Shown here: positions 25,690 through 33,616 of the stretch, one piece after another
Numbering within the stretch: position 1 is the first letter of the stretch
Layout of the letters: every line of letters starts with the position of its first letter
Assembly: GCA_052326605.1 (NCBI GenBank)
Contig: JBKQMB010000095.1
Location: 124,001 to 188,000 of the forward strand
Reading direction: 5' to 3'
Source: Bog-756 sp052326605
GTDB taxonomy: Bacteria > Actinomycetota > Acidimicrobiia > Acidimicrobiales > RAAP-2
Length of the DNA: 64,000 nt
Translations under genes and position numbers: made by a program
The notes under the pieces: generated by a model
Database searches by the model: none
What the model was told of the DNA's origin: nothing
What the model saw: the letters and a program-made list of their open reading frames with translations, nothing else

Positions 25690-26063
25690 GCGGACCGGGA
25701 GCGGCCGATGATGGGATCGGTGCGGCGGACGGATCGCTGCCGCTCGGCGGGGACACCACGCCGGCGAAGGCTCTGGCCTGGCGCGGCATCTCCTTCGAGG
25801 AGCGCATGGCCAGCGTCGACTTTCGCGTCGGAGAGCGGGCGCACATCACTGTGGACTCCGACGTCTGCCGGTCGTGCACCACCCGGGGCTGCGTCACGGC
25901 CTGCCCGGCCAACCTCTTCGCGCCCACGTCCGACGGCGGCATCCTCTTCAACTACGAGGAGTGTTTCGAGTGTGGGACCTGCTACATGGTCTGCAACCAC
26001 GAGGGTGCCATCACCTGGACCTACCCCGATGGCGGCCACGGCGTCGTCTTCCACCACGGATGA
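25686..26063 (+). CDS. fixX: FixX-like ferredoxin
   Basis: A 125-residue iron-sulfur protein, somewhat longer than FixX (about 95) by an N-terminal lead of 30 residues. Cys61, 64, 69 and 73 (CRSCTTRGCVTACP) and Cys93, 96, 99 and 103 (CFECGTCYMVC) are enough for two clusters, though in FixX-type proteins one site may be a remnant. The NYEECFECGTCYMVC and GAITWTYPDGG parts match the ETF-QO iron-sulfur domain. It would relay electrons from FixC to quinone. ATGA overlaps at both ends. Confidence 0.92.
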   Translation: MSGPGAADDGIGAADGSLPLGGDTTPAKALAWRGISFEERMASVDFRVGERAHITVDSDVCRSCTTRGCVTACPANLFAPTSDGGILFNYEECFECGTCYMVCNHEGAITWTYPDGGHGVVFHHG

Positions 26064-27031
26064 GCATGTCGCACCCCATGTCCACGGCCCCACTGGTGGT
26101 GGCCTGCCTCCGGGTGACCGATCTGCGCCCCGAGGTGGACCTGCTGACCGGAAGCGTGCGCCGCGACCGGCTCGGCGTCGGGCTCTCCGCTCCCGACGCA
26201 TCGGCGTTGGAGCACGCCCTCCGGATCGCAGAGGCCTGGTCGGGCCACGTCCTGGCGGTGGCGGCCGGGCCGCGCTCCGTCGAGACGGTCCTGCGTGACG
26301 CGGTGGCCCTGGGCGCTTCCGTGCTGCGGATCCCCTGGGACGACGACTGGAGCGACCACGGGTTCGCCGCCGAGCTGGCCGGTGACGAACAGAGCCTGGC
26401 CCGGGCCATCGGCGCCGCGCTGGTGCCGTTCGGGACCCCGGACCTCGTGGTGTGCGGCGACCGATCGGTCGATCGCGGCACCGGTGCCCTGCCGGCGTTT
26501 CTGGCCCACGAGCTCGACGCCGCCCAGGCGCTCGGGCTGGTCGCCCTCTCCCCCGGGCCGGCCGACGGCACGTCCCGCCGCGTCCTCCTTGCCGAGCGCC
26601 GACTCGATGCCGGCTGGCGCGAGCAGCTCGTGGTCCCGCTCCCCGCCGTCTGCTCGGTCGAGGGCGCCGGTGTCCGGCTCCGCCGTGCGCCACTCTCCGG
26701 CGTGCTGGCGGCCGAATCCGCCGTCATCCCGACCTCGGCTCCTCCACCACGCCCTGCGGCCGGGACAGGACGCGGGACGGGCCCGGTGCTGGTCGGCGCG
26801 ACCAGGGTCTTCACCCCGCGGACGCGGGTGCTGCCCGCCCCGGAGAGCCCCGACCCCCGCATCCGCCTGCTGGCCCTGACCGGCGCGCTGGTGGCCCACG
26901 ATCCCCCGACGGTGGTCGGGCCGGTGGGCGCCGCCGAAGCCGCCGATGCGCTCCTCGACTTCCTGGTGCGGCACGGCTATCTCGAAGACCCACCGGTCGC
27001 CGCATCGCCGACCGGTGCGGGTGACCGGTGA
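26060..27031 (+). CDS. etfB: Electron transfer flavoprotein beta subunit (FixA-like)
   Basis: A 323-residue protein, longer than usual ETF beta (about 255). It has the family order: VVACLRVTDLRPEVDLLTG at the N-terminus, LSAPDASALEHALRIAEAW, VLAVAAGPRSVETVLRDAVALGA, LVVCGDRSVDRGTGALPAFLAHEL (the AMP/nucleotide pocket; G-x2-S-x-D-R-G-T-G) and a late VPLPAVCSVEGAGVRLRRAPL in place of the typical LPAVVTV...LRYPSL. The C-terminal 90 residues, normally the arm that clasps the alpha subunit, are drawn out and Pro-rich. Placed after fixX rather than next to etfA. Confidence 0.87.
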   Translation: MSMSHPMSTAPLVVACLRVTDLRPEVDLLTGSVRRDRLGVGLSAPDASALEHALRIAEAWSGHVLAVAAGPRSVETVLRDAVALGASVLRIPWDDDWSDHGFAAELAGDEQSLARAIGAALVPFGTPDLVVCGDRSVDRGTGALPAFLAHELDAAQALGLVALSPGPADGTSRRVLLAERRLDAGWREQLVVPLPAVCSVEGAGVRLRRAPLSGVLAAESAVIPTSAPPPRPAAGTGRGTGPVLVGATRVFTPRTRVLPAPESPDPRIRLLALTGALVAHDPPTVVGPVGAAEAADALLDFLVRHGYLEDPPVAASPTGAGDR

Positions 27032-27732
27032 GCCGGCTCGCCCGGATGACGTGGCCCGAGGTGGCCCGCCGCACGGGACCGGGGGACATCCTCCTTGTGC
27101 CGATCGGATCGACCGAGCAGCACGGGCCCCACCTGCCCGTGTCAACCGACACCGACATCGCCGAGGCCGTCACCGAGGGGGCTGCGGAACGCGACGCGCA
27201 CCTGGTCGTGGCCCCGGCCCTCCCCTACGGATCGAGCGGCGAGCACCAGGGCTTCGCCGGGACCCTCTCCATCGGGCAGGACGCCACCGAGCTGGTCCTG
27301 GTCGAGCTGGGCCGCTCGGCGACCGCCGACTTCGCCCAGGTGATCCTCGTCTCCACCCACGGCGGCAACTCGACCCCCGTGGCCCGGGCCGTGTCGCGTT
27401 TGCGCTCCGAGGGCCGCTCCGTGGCGGCATGGTCACCGGCATGGGGGGGCGACCTCCACGCCGGGGGGACCGAGTCGTCGTTGATGCTGGCCATCGACCC
27501 CGCCCTTGTGCGTCCCGAACTGGCCGCGGCCGGCGACCTCCGGCCCCTCGACGACCTGCTGCCGCTCCTTCGCAGCGGCGGCGTCCGATCGGTGAGCGCC
27601 AACGGCGTGCTCGGCGATCCCACCGATGCCGACGCCGCCACGGGACGGCGGCTCCTGGATGCGGCCATCGGCGACCTGGTCGAGTTCGCCGCCCGCTGTC
27701 GAGCAGTGCCGAGCATGGAGGTGACCCGATGA
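27028..27732 (+). CDS. mftE: Mycofactocin peptidase MftE (creatininase family)
   Basis: A 234-residue metallopeptidase that releases the modified Val-Tyr dipeptide from MftA. PIGSTEQHGPHLPVSTDTDIA contains the metal ligands Glu30, His32 and Asp41/43; VSTHGGN and AGGTESSLML provide the remaining His and Glu. ALPYGSSGEHQGFAGTLSIG is the family's loop. GTG start overlaps etfB stop, and its stop overlaps the next SDR. The position after the ETF module rather than directly after mftC is unusual. Confidence 0.93.
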   Translation: MSRLARMTWPEVARRTGPGDILLVPIGSTEQHGPHLPVSTDTDIAEAVTEGAAERDAHLVVAPALPYGSSGEHQGFAGTLSIGQDATELVLVELGRSATADFAQVILVSTHGGNSTPVARAVSRLRSEGRSVAAWSPAWGGDLHAGGTESSLMLAIDPALVRPELAAAGDLRPLDDLLPLLRSGGVRSVSANGVLGDPTDADAATGRRLLDAAIGDLVEFAARCRAVPSMEVTR

Positions 27733-28550
27733 GTCGAGTGGCAGTGGTGACCGGGGCAGCCCGGGGGATCGGTGCCTCCACCGTGCGCGGGCTGGCCGCG
27801 GCCGGGTGGTCGGTGGTGGCGGTCGATCGGGCCTCGGACGATCCGCGGATCCCCTATCCCCTGGGGTCCGTGGAGGAGCTGCACGCCGTGGTGGCCTCTG
27901 CGGCGGTCGGCCCGTCGGGCGTCCCGATCCGAGCCGGCGGGGGCGGGCGGGTCGTCGCCCACGTGGCCGACACCACGGACCCCGACGCGCTCGGGGCGGC
28001 CGTGGCACTGGCCGAGGACCGGTTCGGGGGGCTCGACGCCATGGTGGCCGTGGCCGGGGTGATCGCCGGTGGCGTCCCGCTGTGGGAGATGCCCGGAGAC
28101 CAGTTGGGGGCGGTCCTGGGGGTGAACCTCGGTGGGCCGATCACCGCGGCCCGGGTGGGGATCCCGGCGCTGCTCCGCCGGCCGGCCCCCCGTCAGGGAC
28201 GGTTCCTGGCCGTGACCTCGGCCGCCGCCACGCGGGGCATGCCCGAGCTGGCCGCCTACGGGGCGGCCAAGGCCGGGGTGGCCGGGCTGATCCGCGGGCT
28301 GGCCGCCGAGCTCGGCGACACCGGGGTCACCGCCAACGCGGTCAGCCCGGGCTCCACCGCCACGGCCATGCTGGACGAGAGCGCCCGCCTCTACGGGCTC
28401 GACGGTACGGGCGCCTTCGCCGGCCAGCAGCCGATCAAGCGTCTGCTGGCTCCCGAGGAGGTGGCGGCCGCCCTGGTGTGGTTGGCCGGGACCGACAGTG
28501 GCGCACTGACCGGGGCGGTCATCCCGGTGGACGGCGGCCTCTCGTTGTGA
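27729..28550 (+). CDS. Mycofactocin-associated SDR, second subfamily
   Basis: A 273-residue SDR with VAVVTGAARGIGASTVRGLAAAGWSVVAVD, Ser in AVTSAAATRGMPE and YGAAK. The insertion after strand 2 (IPYPLGSVEELHAVV) recalls the mycofactocin-coupled enzymes and differs from the first SDR in the operon (RGIGASTV rather than RGQGRSHA). SDRs of this second subfamily are known near mycofactocin genes. It is locked into the operon by 4-base overlaps with mftE and mftF. Substrate unknown. Confidence 0.85.
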   Translation: MSRVAVVTGAARGIGASTVRGLAAAGWSVVAVDRASDDPRIPYPLGSVEELHAVVASAAVGPSGVPIRAGGGGRVVAHVADTTDPDALGAAVALAEDRFGGLDAMVAVAGVIAGGVPLWEMPGDQLGAVLGVNLGGPITAARVGIPALLRRPAPRQGRFLAVTSAAATRGMPELAAYGAAKAGVAGLIRGLAAELGDTGVTANAVSPGSTATAMLDESARLYGLDGTGAFAGQQPIKRLLAPEEVAAALVWLAGTDSGALTGAVIPVDGGLSL

Positions 28551-29965
28551 CCCCGCTGCCGGAAGGCTTCGGGCTGGTCCTCGACCTTTCTGTCCGCTCC
28601 TTCCGCGACGGGACGGTGTTGGTGGGCGGCCATCCGGGGCGGCTGATCGTCCTCACCGCCGAGGGCGTGGGCCAGCTCGACGCCGTCCTCGCCGGTGGTC
28701 CGGCCACGTCGGCCGGTCGACGGCTCGCCGGGCGGCTGGTGGGTGCGGGCATGGCCCATCCACGGCCCTCCCCGTCCGGGAGGGCGCCGGCGGCCGGCCC
28801 CACCGTCACGGTGGTGGTGCCCGTCCGCGACCGCCCCGCCCTGCTCGAGCGATGCCTCCGTTCGCTGGGTACCCGGGTCCCCGTGGTGGTGGTCGACGAC
28901 GGTTCGACCGACCCGGCGGCCGTGGCCGAGGTCTGTGACCGGCACCGGGCCCGATTGATCACCCGCGCCACCAGCGGTGGCCCCGGTGCCGCTCGCAATG
29001 AGGCCCTGTCCGTGGTCGACACCGACCTGGTGGCCTTCGTCGACAGCGACTGCACCGTCACCGAGGAGTGGTTGGACCGGCTGACGTGGCTCTTCACCGA
29101 CCCCGCCGTAGGGGCGGTCGCCCCCCGTGTGCGTCCGGACCCGTCGGGCCGGCCGGCTCGGCGCTCGGGCCTCGACCGGTTCTCGGACGGCCATTGCCCA
29201 CTGGACATGGGCGGCGAGGAGAGCGAGGTGGGGCCGGGCCGGGTGGTGCGCTACGTGCCGACGACGGCCCTGGTGGTGCGCCGGGCGGCGATGACCCACC
29301 GGTTCGACCCCGGGCTCCGGGTAGGCGAGGACGTGGACCTGGTCTGGCGCCTGCTCGAGTCAGGCTGGCGAGTCCGCTACGTGCCGTCGACCACCGTCCA
29401 CCACCGCGAGCCCTCGTCGTGGGGGGAGCTCCTCACCCGTCGGTTCCGGTACGGGACCTCCGCGGGCCCGCTGGCCAGACGGCACCCGGGTCGGTTGGCT
29501 CCCGTCGAGCTGCGGCCGGCGTCGACGGCGGTCGTCGTGGCGGCCCTGGCCGGTCGGCCGCGGACCGCCCTGGTCGTGATGCTGGCGTCCTCTGCCGCAC
29601 TGGCGCGCCGGGCCGTGCCCCTGGGGATCCCACTGCCGCTCACCCTTCGCTGGAGCGCGCAGAGCGCGGGCTGGACAGCCGTCGGCATCGGGCACGCCTC
29701 CACCATGCTGGGGGCGCCGGTCCTCGTACTGGCTGCCCTGCGCAGCAGGCGTGCCGCCTGCATCGCGGCCGGACTGGCCGTGGCTCCCGCGGCGCTGGAC
29801 TGGTGGAGACGGCGACCCGATCTCGATCCCGGTCGGTGGTGCCTCGCCTCCATCGCCGACGACGTGGCCTACGGGGTGGGCGTGTGGACCGGATGTCTGC
29901 GCTCCCGGTCGTACGGCCCGCTCGTCCCGGCCGTCCGGCTCCGGGCGGAGTCCGGACCGGAGTAA
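28547..29965 (+). CDS. mftF: Mycofactocin glycosyltransferase MftF
   Basis: A 472-residue GT2-type enzyme that attaches beta-1,4 glucose units to the mycofactocin core. The N-terminal 90 residues resemble a PqqD-like fold (LPEGFGLVLDLSVRSFRDGTVLVGG) as in other MftF proteins. The catalytic domain has VTVVVPVRDRPALLERCL, VVVDDGSTD (nucleotide Asp pair), GGPGAARNEAL, FVDSDC (metal DxD) and GEDVDLVWRLLESGW (base region). The C-terminal third has two to three hydrophobic helices. It is the last gene of the operon, followed by a hairpin. Confidence 0.93.
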   Translation: MTPLPEGFGLVLDLSVRSFRDGTVLVGGHPGRLIVLTAEGVGQLDAVLAGGPATSAGRRLAGRLVGAGMAHPRPSPSGRAPAAGPTVTVVVPVRDRPALLERCLRSLGTRVPVVVVDDGSTDPAAVAEVCDRHRARLITRATSGGPGAARNEALSVVDTDLVAFVDSDCTVTEEWLDRLTWLFTDPAVGAVAPRVRPDPSGRPARRSGLDRFSDGHCPLDMGGEESEVGPGRVVRYVPTTALVVRRAAMTHRFDPGLRVGEDVDLVWRLLESGWRVRYVPSTTVHHREPSSWGELLTRRFRYGTSAGPLARRHPGRLAPVELRPASTAVVVAALAGRPRTALVVMLASSAALARRAVPLGIPLPLTLRWSAQSAGWTAVGIGHASTMLGAPVLVLAALRSRRAACIAAGLAVAPAALDWWRRRPDLDPGRWCLASIADDVAYGVGVWTGCLRSRSYGPLVPAVRLRAESGPE

Positions 29966-29967
29966 CA

Positions 29968-29988
29968 GCCCGGGCCCGGGTCCCGGGC
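29968..29988 (+). terminator. Hairpin after mftF
   Basis: GCCCGGG (29968) pairs with CCCGGGC (29982) around a seven-base loop just after the mftF stop; two 11-base GGCGGCGCCAC repeats follow. There is no T-run. Confidence 0.5.
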
Positions 29989-30137
29989 CGACCCACGGCG
30001 GCGCCACGGCGGCGCCACGGCGCGACGACTCTTCCGTTCCGTTTGGTGTGACAATGCCCTTCGGCCATCCGCATCGTGGCGGCGCCATGGCCTCGCAGCA
30101 CTCCCCATCCCCACGTCGAACCGGGCACGGAATCCAC

Positions 30138-30626
30138 ATGGACACTCACGTCGAGCGCACGTCGAGGCAGTGGCTGATGACGCACCTCGGGCGGCGGAAG
30201 GGGTTGCTGGCGACCTGGGTGGTGGGCCTGGTCCTCCTGGCCGGAGCCGTCGGCGCGGGCATCGCCTCGCTGTCCACACTGCACAGCACGGAGGCGTCGC
30301 TCGCGTCGGTGCGATCCGGCCTGCAACGAGCCACCACCAACTTGGACGGCACCCGGTCCGAGCTTTCGACGGTCACCGCCCAGTCACGGTCCGCCGCCGT
30401 CGCGCTCGCTGCCGAGTCGGCCCAGCTCGAGACCGAGCAGCGCCAGCTCGCCTCCGCCGAGGCCGACGTCTCCGCCAAGGGGGTCAACATCTCGGATCTC
30501 GACTCCTGTGTCTCGAGCGTCGAGCAGGCCCTCAACCAGATCGCACTGGGAGACAGGGCCGGCGCTTCGGCCACCATCACCGGTGCCTCGGCCACGTGCC
30601 TCGCCGCGGAGCCGTCCGCATCGTGA
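30138..30626 (+). CDS. Membrane-anchored coiled-coil protein
   Basis: About 162 residues from ATG 30138 (in-frame ATGs at 30087 and 30054 are other options; none has a clear ribosome site). A short basic cytoplasmic part is followed by one membrane span (LLATWVVGLVLLAGAVGAGIASL) and then an extracellular coiled coil of about 70 residues (Ala/Ser/Gln/Glu heptads), ending in NISDLDSCVSSVEQAL and a second Cys 35 residues on. The last part resembles the same region of the next protein (LDIAALGSCLSGV...VCQSL). The stop overlaps the next GTG. Function unknown. Confidence 0.65.
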   Translation: MDTHVERTSRQWLMTHLGRRKGLLATWVVGLVLLAGAVGAGIASLSTLHSTEASLASVRSGLQRATTNLDGTRSELSTVTAQSRSAAVALAAESAQLETEQRQLASAEADVSAKGVNISDLDSCVSSVEQALNQIALGDRAGASATITGASATCLAAEPSAS

Positions 30627-32005
30627 CGGTCGGGGCCGAGGAGGCACCTCCCCGCCGCAGTGTCGGGGAGCGGCGGCCCGCCGCTGCGGGGCCGCTGCCG
30701 CACCTCCGCCGCCCGAGACGCGTGCCGGTCGTCGTGGTCGTCCTCGGCGCGGTGCTGCTGGCCGCCATCGCCTGCGACGTCGTCGTCCAATCGCAGCTCC
30801 GCCATGACCAACACTCGCTGGCGGTCGCCGAACACCAGTTGGACCAGACCCGGTCGTCCGAGAGGGCGGCCACGGCCGCCCTCGCCTCGACGACCACGGG
30901 CCGGGACGCCAGGCGGCAGGCGACCGCCCAGGACAGCGCCGAGCTCGCCGCCGCCCGCAACAGCCTGAGCACGGCGTCACAGACCATCTCCCTGCAGACG
31001 CTCGACATCGCCGCGCTCGGCAGTTGCCTGTCCGGCGTGTTGAGCGCAGCGAACTCAGTCGCCACGGCCAGCCTCCCGGCCGCAGTCCTCTCGCTGACCT
31101 CGGTGTCGTCGGTGTGCCAGTCGCTGGACGGCTCCGGGGCCGGACTGGCCTACCCCTTCGACTTCCCCGACCCGTTCGTCCTGCCGGTGGGCAGCCTGTA
31201 CTACGCCTTCGCCACGAACTCCGCCGCCGGGAACATCCAGATCATCCAATCTGTGGACCTGACCCACTGGACCACGGTCGGGGACGCACTCCCCCACCTG
31301 GCTCCGTGGGCGAAACCCGGCGCCACGTGGGCGCCCTCGGTCCTCCAGCGCGGGAGCACCTTCGTCCTCTACTACTCGGCCATCTACGGCCCGAGCAACG
31401 AGCAGTGCATCTCCGCCGCCGTGGCCACCGATCCCCAGGGTCCCTACGTGGACGACTCGCAGTGGCCGATCGTCTGCCAACTGGCCGCCGGAGGTTCGAT
31501 CGACCCCACCCCCTTCGTCGACTCCGACGGCACGCCGTACCTGGTGTGGAAGTCCCAGGGCGCCAACGGCCAGCCGGCGACCCTGTGGTCGCAACAGTTG
31601 CAGCCCGACGGGACCACGTTGGTCGGGACCGCACCGGCACCGCTGCTCGTTCCCACCCGGACATGGCAGCACGGCTACGTCGAAGGCCCGGCCATGATCG
31701 AATCCGGAGGCAAGTACCTGCTCTTCTACTCGGGCAGCGACTGGAAGACGGCAAGCTATGCCGTCGGCTACGCCACCTGCGCGGGACCCCTCGGGCCGTG
31801 CACGGACCAGTCGGCCCAACCGCTGCTCGCCTCGCAGTCCGGGTTCAGCGGCCCAGGGGGGCCGTCCCTCTTCACCGATTCCCAGGGCAACCTGTGGATG
31901 GCCTTCGCCGCCTGGCTACCGGGAGAGGTCGGCTTCCCCCACAGCCGACCGCTGTTCCTGCGCCGGATCACCGTCACCGGCGGCGTGCCCCGGGTCGACC
32001 CCTAG
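30623..32005 (+). CDS. Membrane coiled coil fused to a GH43-type beta-propeller
   Basis: A 460-residue protein: basic N-terminus, one membrane span (VPVVVVVLGAVLLAAIACDVV), a coiled coil with ALGSCLSGV and VCQSL, then from about 170 a five-bladed propeller of glycoside hydrolase family 43. Candidate catalytic residues are Asp in FDFPDPFVL (base), Asp in SIDPTPFVDSDGTPYLVWK and Glu in GYVEGPAMIESGGKYLLFYSG (acid). GATWAPSVL is the usual second-blade motif. It would trim arabinose- or xylose-containing polymers at the cell surface. The membrane and coiled-coil part repeats the plan of the preceding gene, to which it is coupled by a GTGA overlap. Confidence 0.82.
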   Translation: MTVGAEEAPPRRSVGERRPAAAGPLPHLRRPRRVPVVVVVLGAVLLAAIACDVVVQSQLRHDQHSLAVAEHQLDQTRSSERAATAALASTTTGRDARRQATAQDSAELAAARNSLSTASQTISLQTLDIAALGSCLSGVLSAANSVATASLPAAVLSLTSVSSVCQSLDGSGAGLAYPFDFPDPFVLPVGSLYYAFATNSAAGNIQIIQSVDLTHWTTVGDALPHLAPWAKPGATWAPSVLQRGSTFVLYYSAIYGPSNEQCISAAVATDPQGPYVDDSQWPIVCQLAAGGSIDPTPFVDSDGTPYLVWKSQGANGQPATLWSQQLQPDGTTLVGTAPAPLLVPTRTWQHGYVEGPAMIESGGKYLLFYSGSDWKTASYAVGYATCAGPLGPCTDQSAQPLLASQSGFSGPGGPSLFTDSQGNLWMAFAAWLPGEVGFPHSRPLFLRRITVTGGVPRVDP

Positions 32006-32617
32006 CCTTCCCGGGTCGGCTCCCCCGGATCGACTCCCGGCGGGCATCGAGCGATGGCGGCCCACGTCCTCGAGCACGGCCATGGGCCGGTGGCTCCACA
32101 TAAAGATCCGCCTCGGTCAAATTGCCCAAAGAACAGACCCGGTTATTGCCCCCTGAAATGTGCCGCCAGCCCGTGAAATCTGGTGTTTTTCCAACACAAA
32201 CGACCAGCTCAACAATGGTATTCTCAGGCGTGCAAACATATCTGGGCCCAGCCATGTATACTTTTTGTAAGCGCACTTGTGCTGACGAGGCTGCCGAGCA
32301 ATATGGCCGCCCTGCCGGGAGTCGGGCCAACCGACTGGCGGCAGCAGCAGCACGGACCGAGCATTTCGCTCGGGTCGGCGCGGCATCGTGGCCTCGGGCC
32401 GCCGGTGCAGCAGACATCGAACACCGACCAGTAATGAAATGAGTGGTGTCACCACGACGCAATCCTGGGCGTAACTAACACCGGCCGCACACCCTACGGC
32501 GTGAAGCCAGGACGGACGAGCCTTCCCGCTCACCGTCCGGGGACCGAATGCAATGGCCGGAGCCCGCCAACACCGAGCAGAGGAAGGCGCTTCGCGCGCC
32601 CTACGAAGGGAGGTGCC
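32006..32617 (+). other. 612-base leader/intergenic region before the Rpf-like gene
   Basis: No convincing gene. From about 32100 to 32280 the base composition drops, with a TATACT -10-like element at 32257. Hairpin CCGAGC/GCTCGG lies at 32357-32373 and a dyad GTGGTG-T-CACCAC at 32443-32455. Closer to the gene, 32555-32600 has GGGGACCG and GAGCCCG segments loosely like the c-di-AMP (ydaO) riboswitch that precedes rpf genes in many actinobacteria, but the core is too diverged for me to claim it. The gene has GGGAGG at 32608. Confidence 0.4.
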
Positions 32618-33196
32618 ATGCGGACCCGCATTGCACTCGTGGCGATCATTCCTGTCGCCCTCATCACCGTCAGTACCCTGACGCAGGCTGCCCCCGTGCA
32701 GTCTGCCCGGGCGGTAACAACCAGGTCCTCCGGGGCCACCACAGCCACCGCCATGCCGGCCAATCAGTTGACGGCATTCCACACACCGAAGGCGGGCAGC
32801 CCACAGGCCGGTGGTTCGAACGTTTCGTTCGATCTGGCCGCATCTCTGCTCTCCGGTCGTCCGATCGGGATCCTGGGGACCGTGCCGCCGGCAGTGCCGG
32901 CTCCGGCCACCGTGCCTGTTCCCGCTCCGGCTCCGCCGGCGGGGCCCGTCGACACCGTGACCCCTGCCCAACGGGCAGCGTGGGAACGCGTCGCCATGTG
33001 CGAGGAAGGTGGCAACTGGGCCTCCAACGGGGGCCGGTTCAGTGGCGGGCTCGGGATCACCCGGGCCAACTGGGACGCCTTCGGGGGCCTGCAGTACGCG
33101 CCCGAAGGTGCGGAAGCGACGCCCGACGAGCAGATCATGGTGGCAGAGCGCATCCAGTCCTACCCGCCGGATCAGGGTGGGTGCAGCGGATGGTGA
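32618..33196 (+). CDS. Resuscitation-promoting factor-like secreted lytic protein
   Basis: A 192-residue protein with an N-terminal signal peptide (IALVAIIPVALITVSTLTQAAP), a Ser/Thr- and Pro-rich linker with APATVPVPAPAPPAG, and a C-terminal Rpf domain from about 107: AAWERVAMCEEGGNW, GGRFSGGLGITRANWDAFGG, YAPEGAEATPDEQIMVAERI. The catalytic Glu of the lysozyme-like fold is in the CEEGGNW motif. Rpf proteins cleave peptidoglycan and help dormant cells resume growth. The 'GGLGI' in place of the usual 'GGLQF' is a small deviation. ATG 32618 follows GGGAGG. Confidence 0.88.
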   Translation: MRTRIALVAIIPVALITVSTLTQAAPVQSARAVTTRSSGATTATAMPANQLTAFHTPKAGSPQAGGSNVSFDLAASLLSGRPIGILGTVPPAVPAPATVPVPAPAPPAGPVDTVTPAQRAAWERVAMCEEGGNWASNGGRFSGGLGITRANWDAFGGLQYAPEGAEATPDEQIMVAERIQSYPPDQGGCSGW

Positions 33197-33253
33197 TCGG
33201 CGGCTGACGCCCGTCCGGACCACCCGACGCGTCATCATGCCTCCGAATCAGGG

Positions 33254-33280
33254 GCCCGACCGACACCTCGTCGGTCGGGC
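33254..33280 (+). terminator. Terminator hairpin after the Rpf-like gene
   Basis: Perfect 10-bp stem GCCCGACCGA/TCGGTCGGGC with a seven-base loop, 57 bases after the stop. Confidence 0.7.
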
Positions 33281-33477
33281 TCCTGGCACGTCCCAACCGA
33301 GAGGGTCCCGGTGCTCGCCACTCGTCAGCCCGCCGCAGCACGCCGGCGACGGTCTACGGGGACGGATCCACCACCGTGTCGAGCTCCGCGCCGAAGGAAG
33401 GGGATCTCGTCATGGTCGAGGGCTCGACGTCGTCAGACTGAACCGTGACTGCCACGGCAGCAAGCTTCGGGTCTGCT

Positions 33478-33549
33478 CCCTCGGGAGCCCCCGGCACGGA
33501 CAACACACCCCCGGCAGCGTGAGCCACCGGGGGTTCCGACTCCCGAGGG
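33478..33549. repeat. Nested inverted repeat, 72 bases
   Basis: CCCTCGGGAG (33478) and CTCCCGAGGG (33540) are exact complements; inside them CCCCCGG (33508) and CCGGGGG (33527) form a second stem. Nothing else in the 33197-33616 gap looks coding. It may be a structured transcript end or small RNA; direction is not clear. Confidence 0.5.
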
Positions 33550-33589
33550 ATGTCGACCCGACGACCGCTACCGGAGAACCGGCAGCGGC

Positions 33590-33608
33590 GTCGGGTTCGA
33601 CACCCGAC
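33590..33608 (-). terminator. Hairpin after the cold-shock gene
   Basis: GTCGGGT (33590) pairs with ACCCGAC (33602) around five bases, starting eight bases after the stop of the minus-strand cold-shock gene. Confidence 0.5.
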
Positions 33609-33616
33609 GGATCGAA

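Noticed and set aside
27028..28550. An mftD gene hidden among the operon's oxidoreductases
   Set aside because: The two SDRs have clear Rossmann SDR motifs and neither OYE shows the lactate-dehydrogenase-type FMN signature; no MftD-like protein is present.
32122..32442. Possible 106-codon gene upstream of the Rpf-like gene
   Set aside because: No ribosome site, no motif, and amino-acid use is unlike a protein; overlaps stem-loops in the leader.
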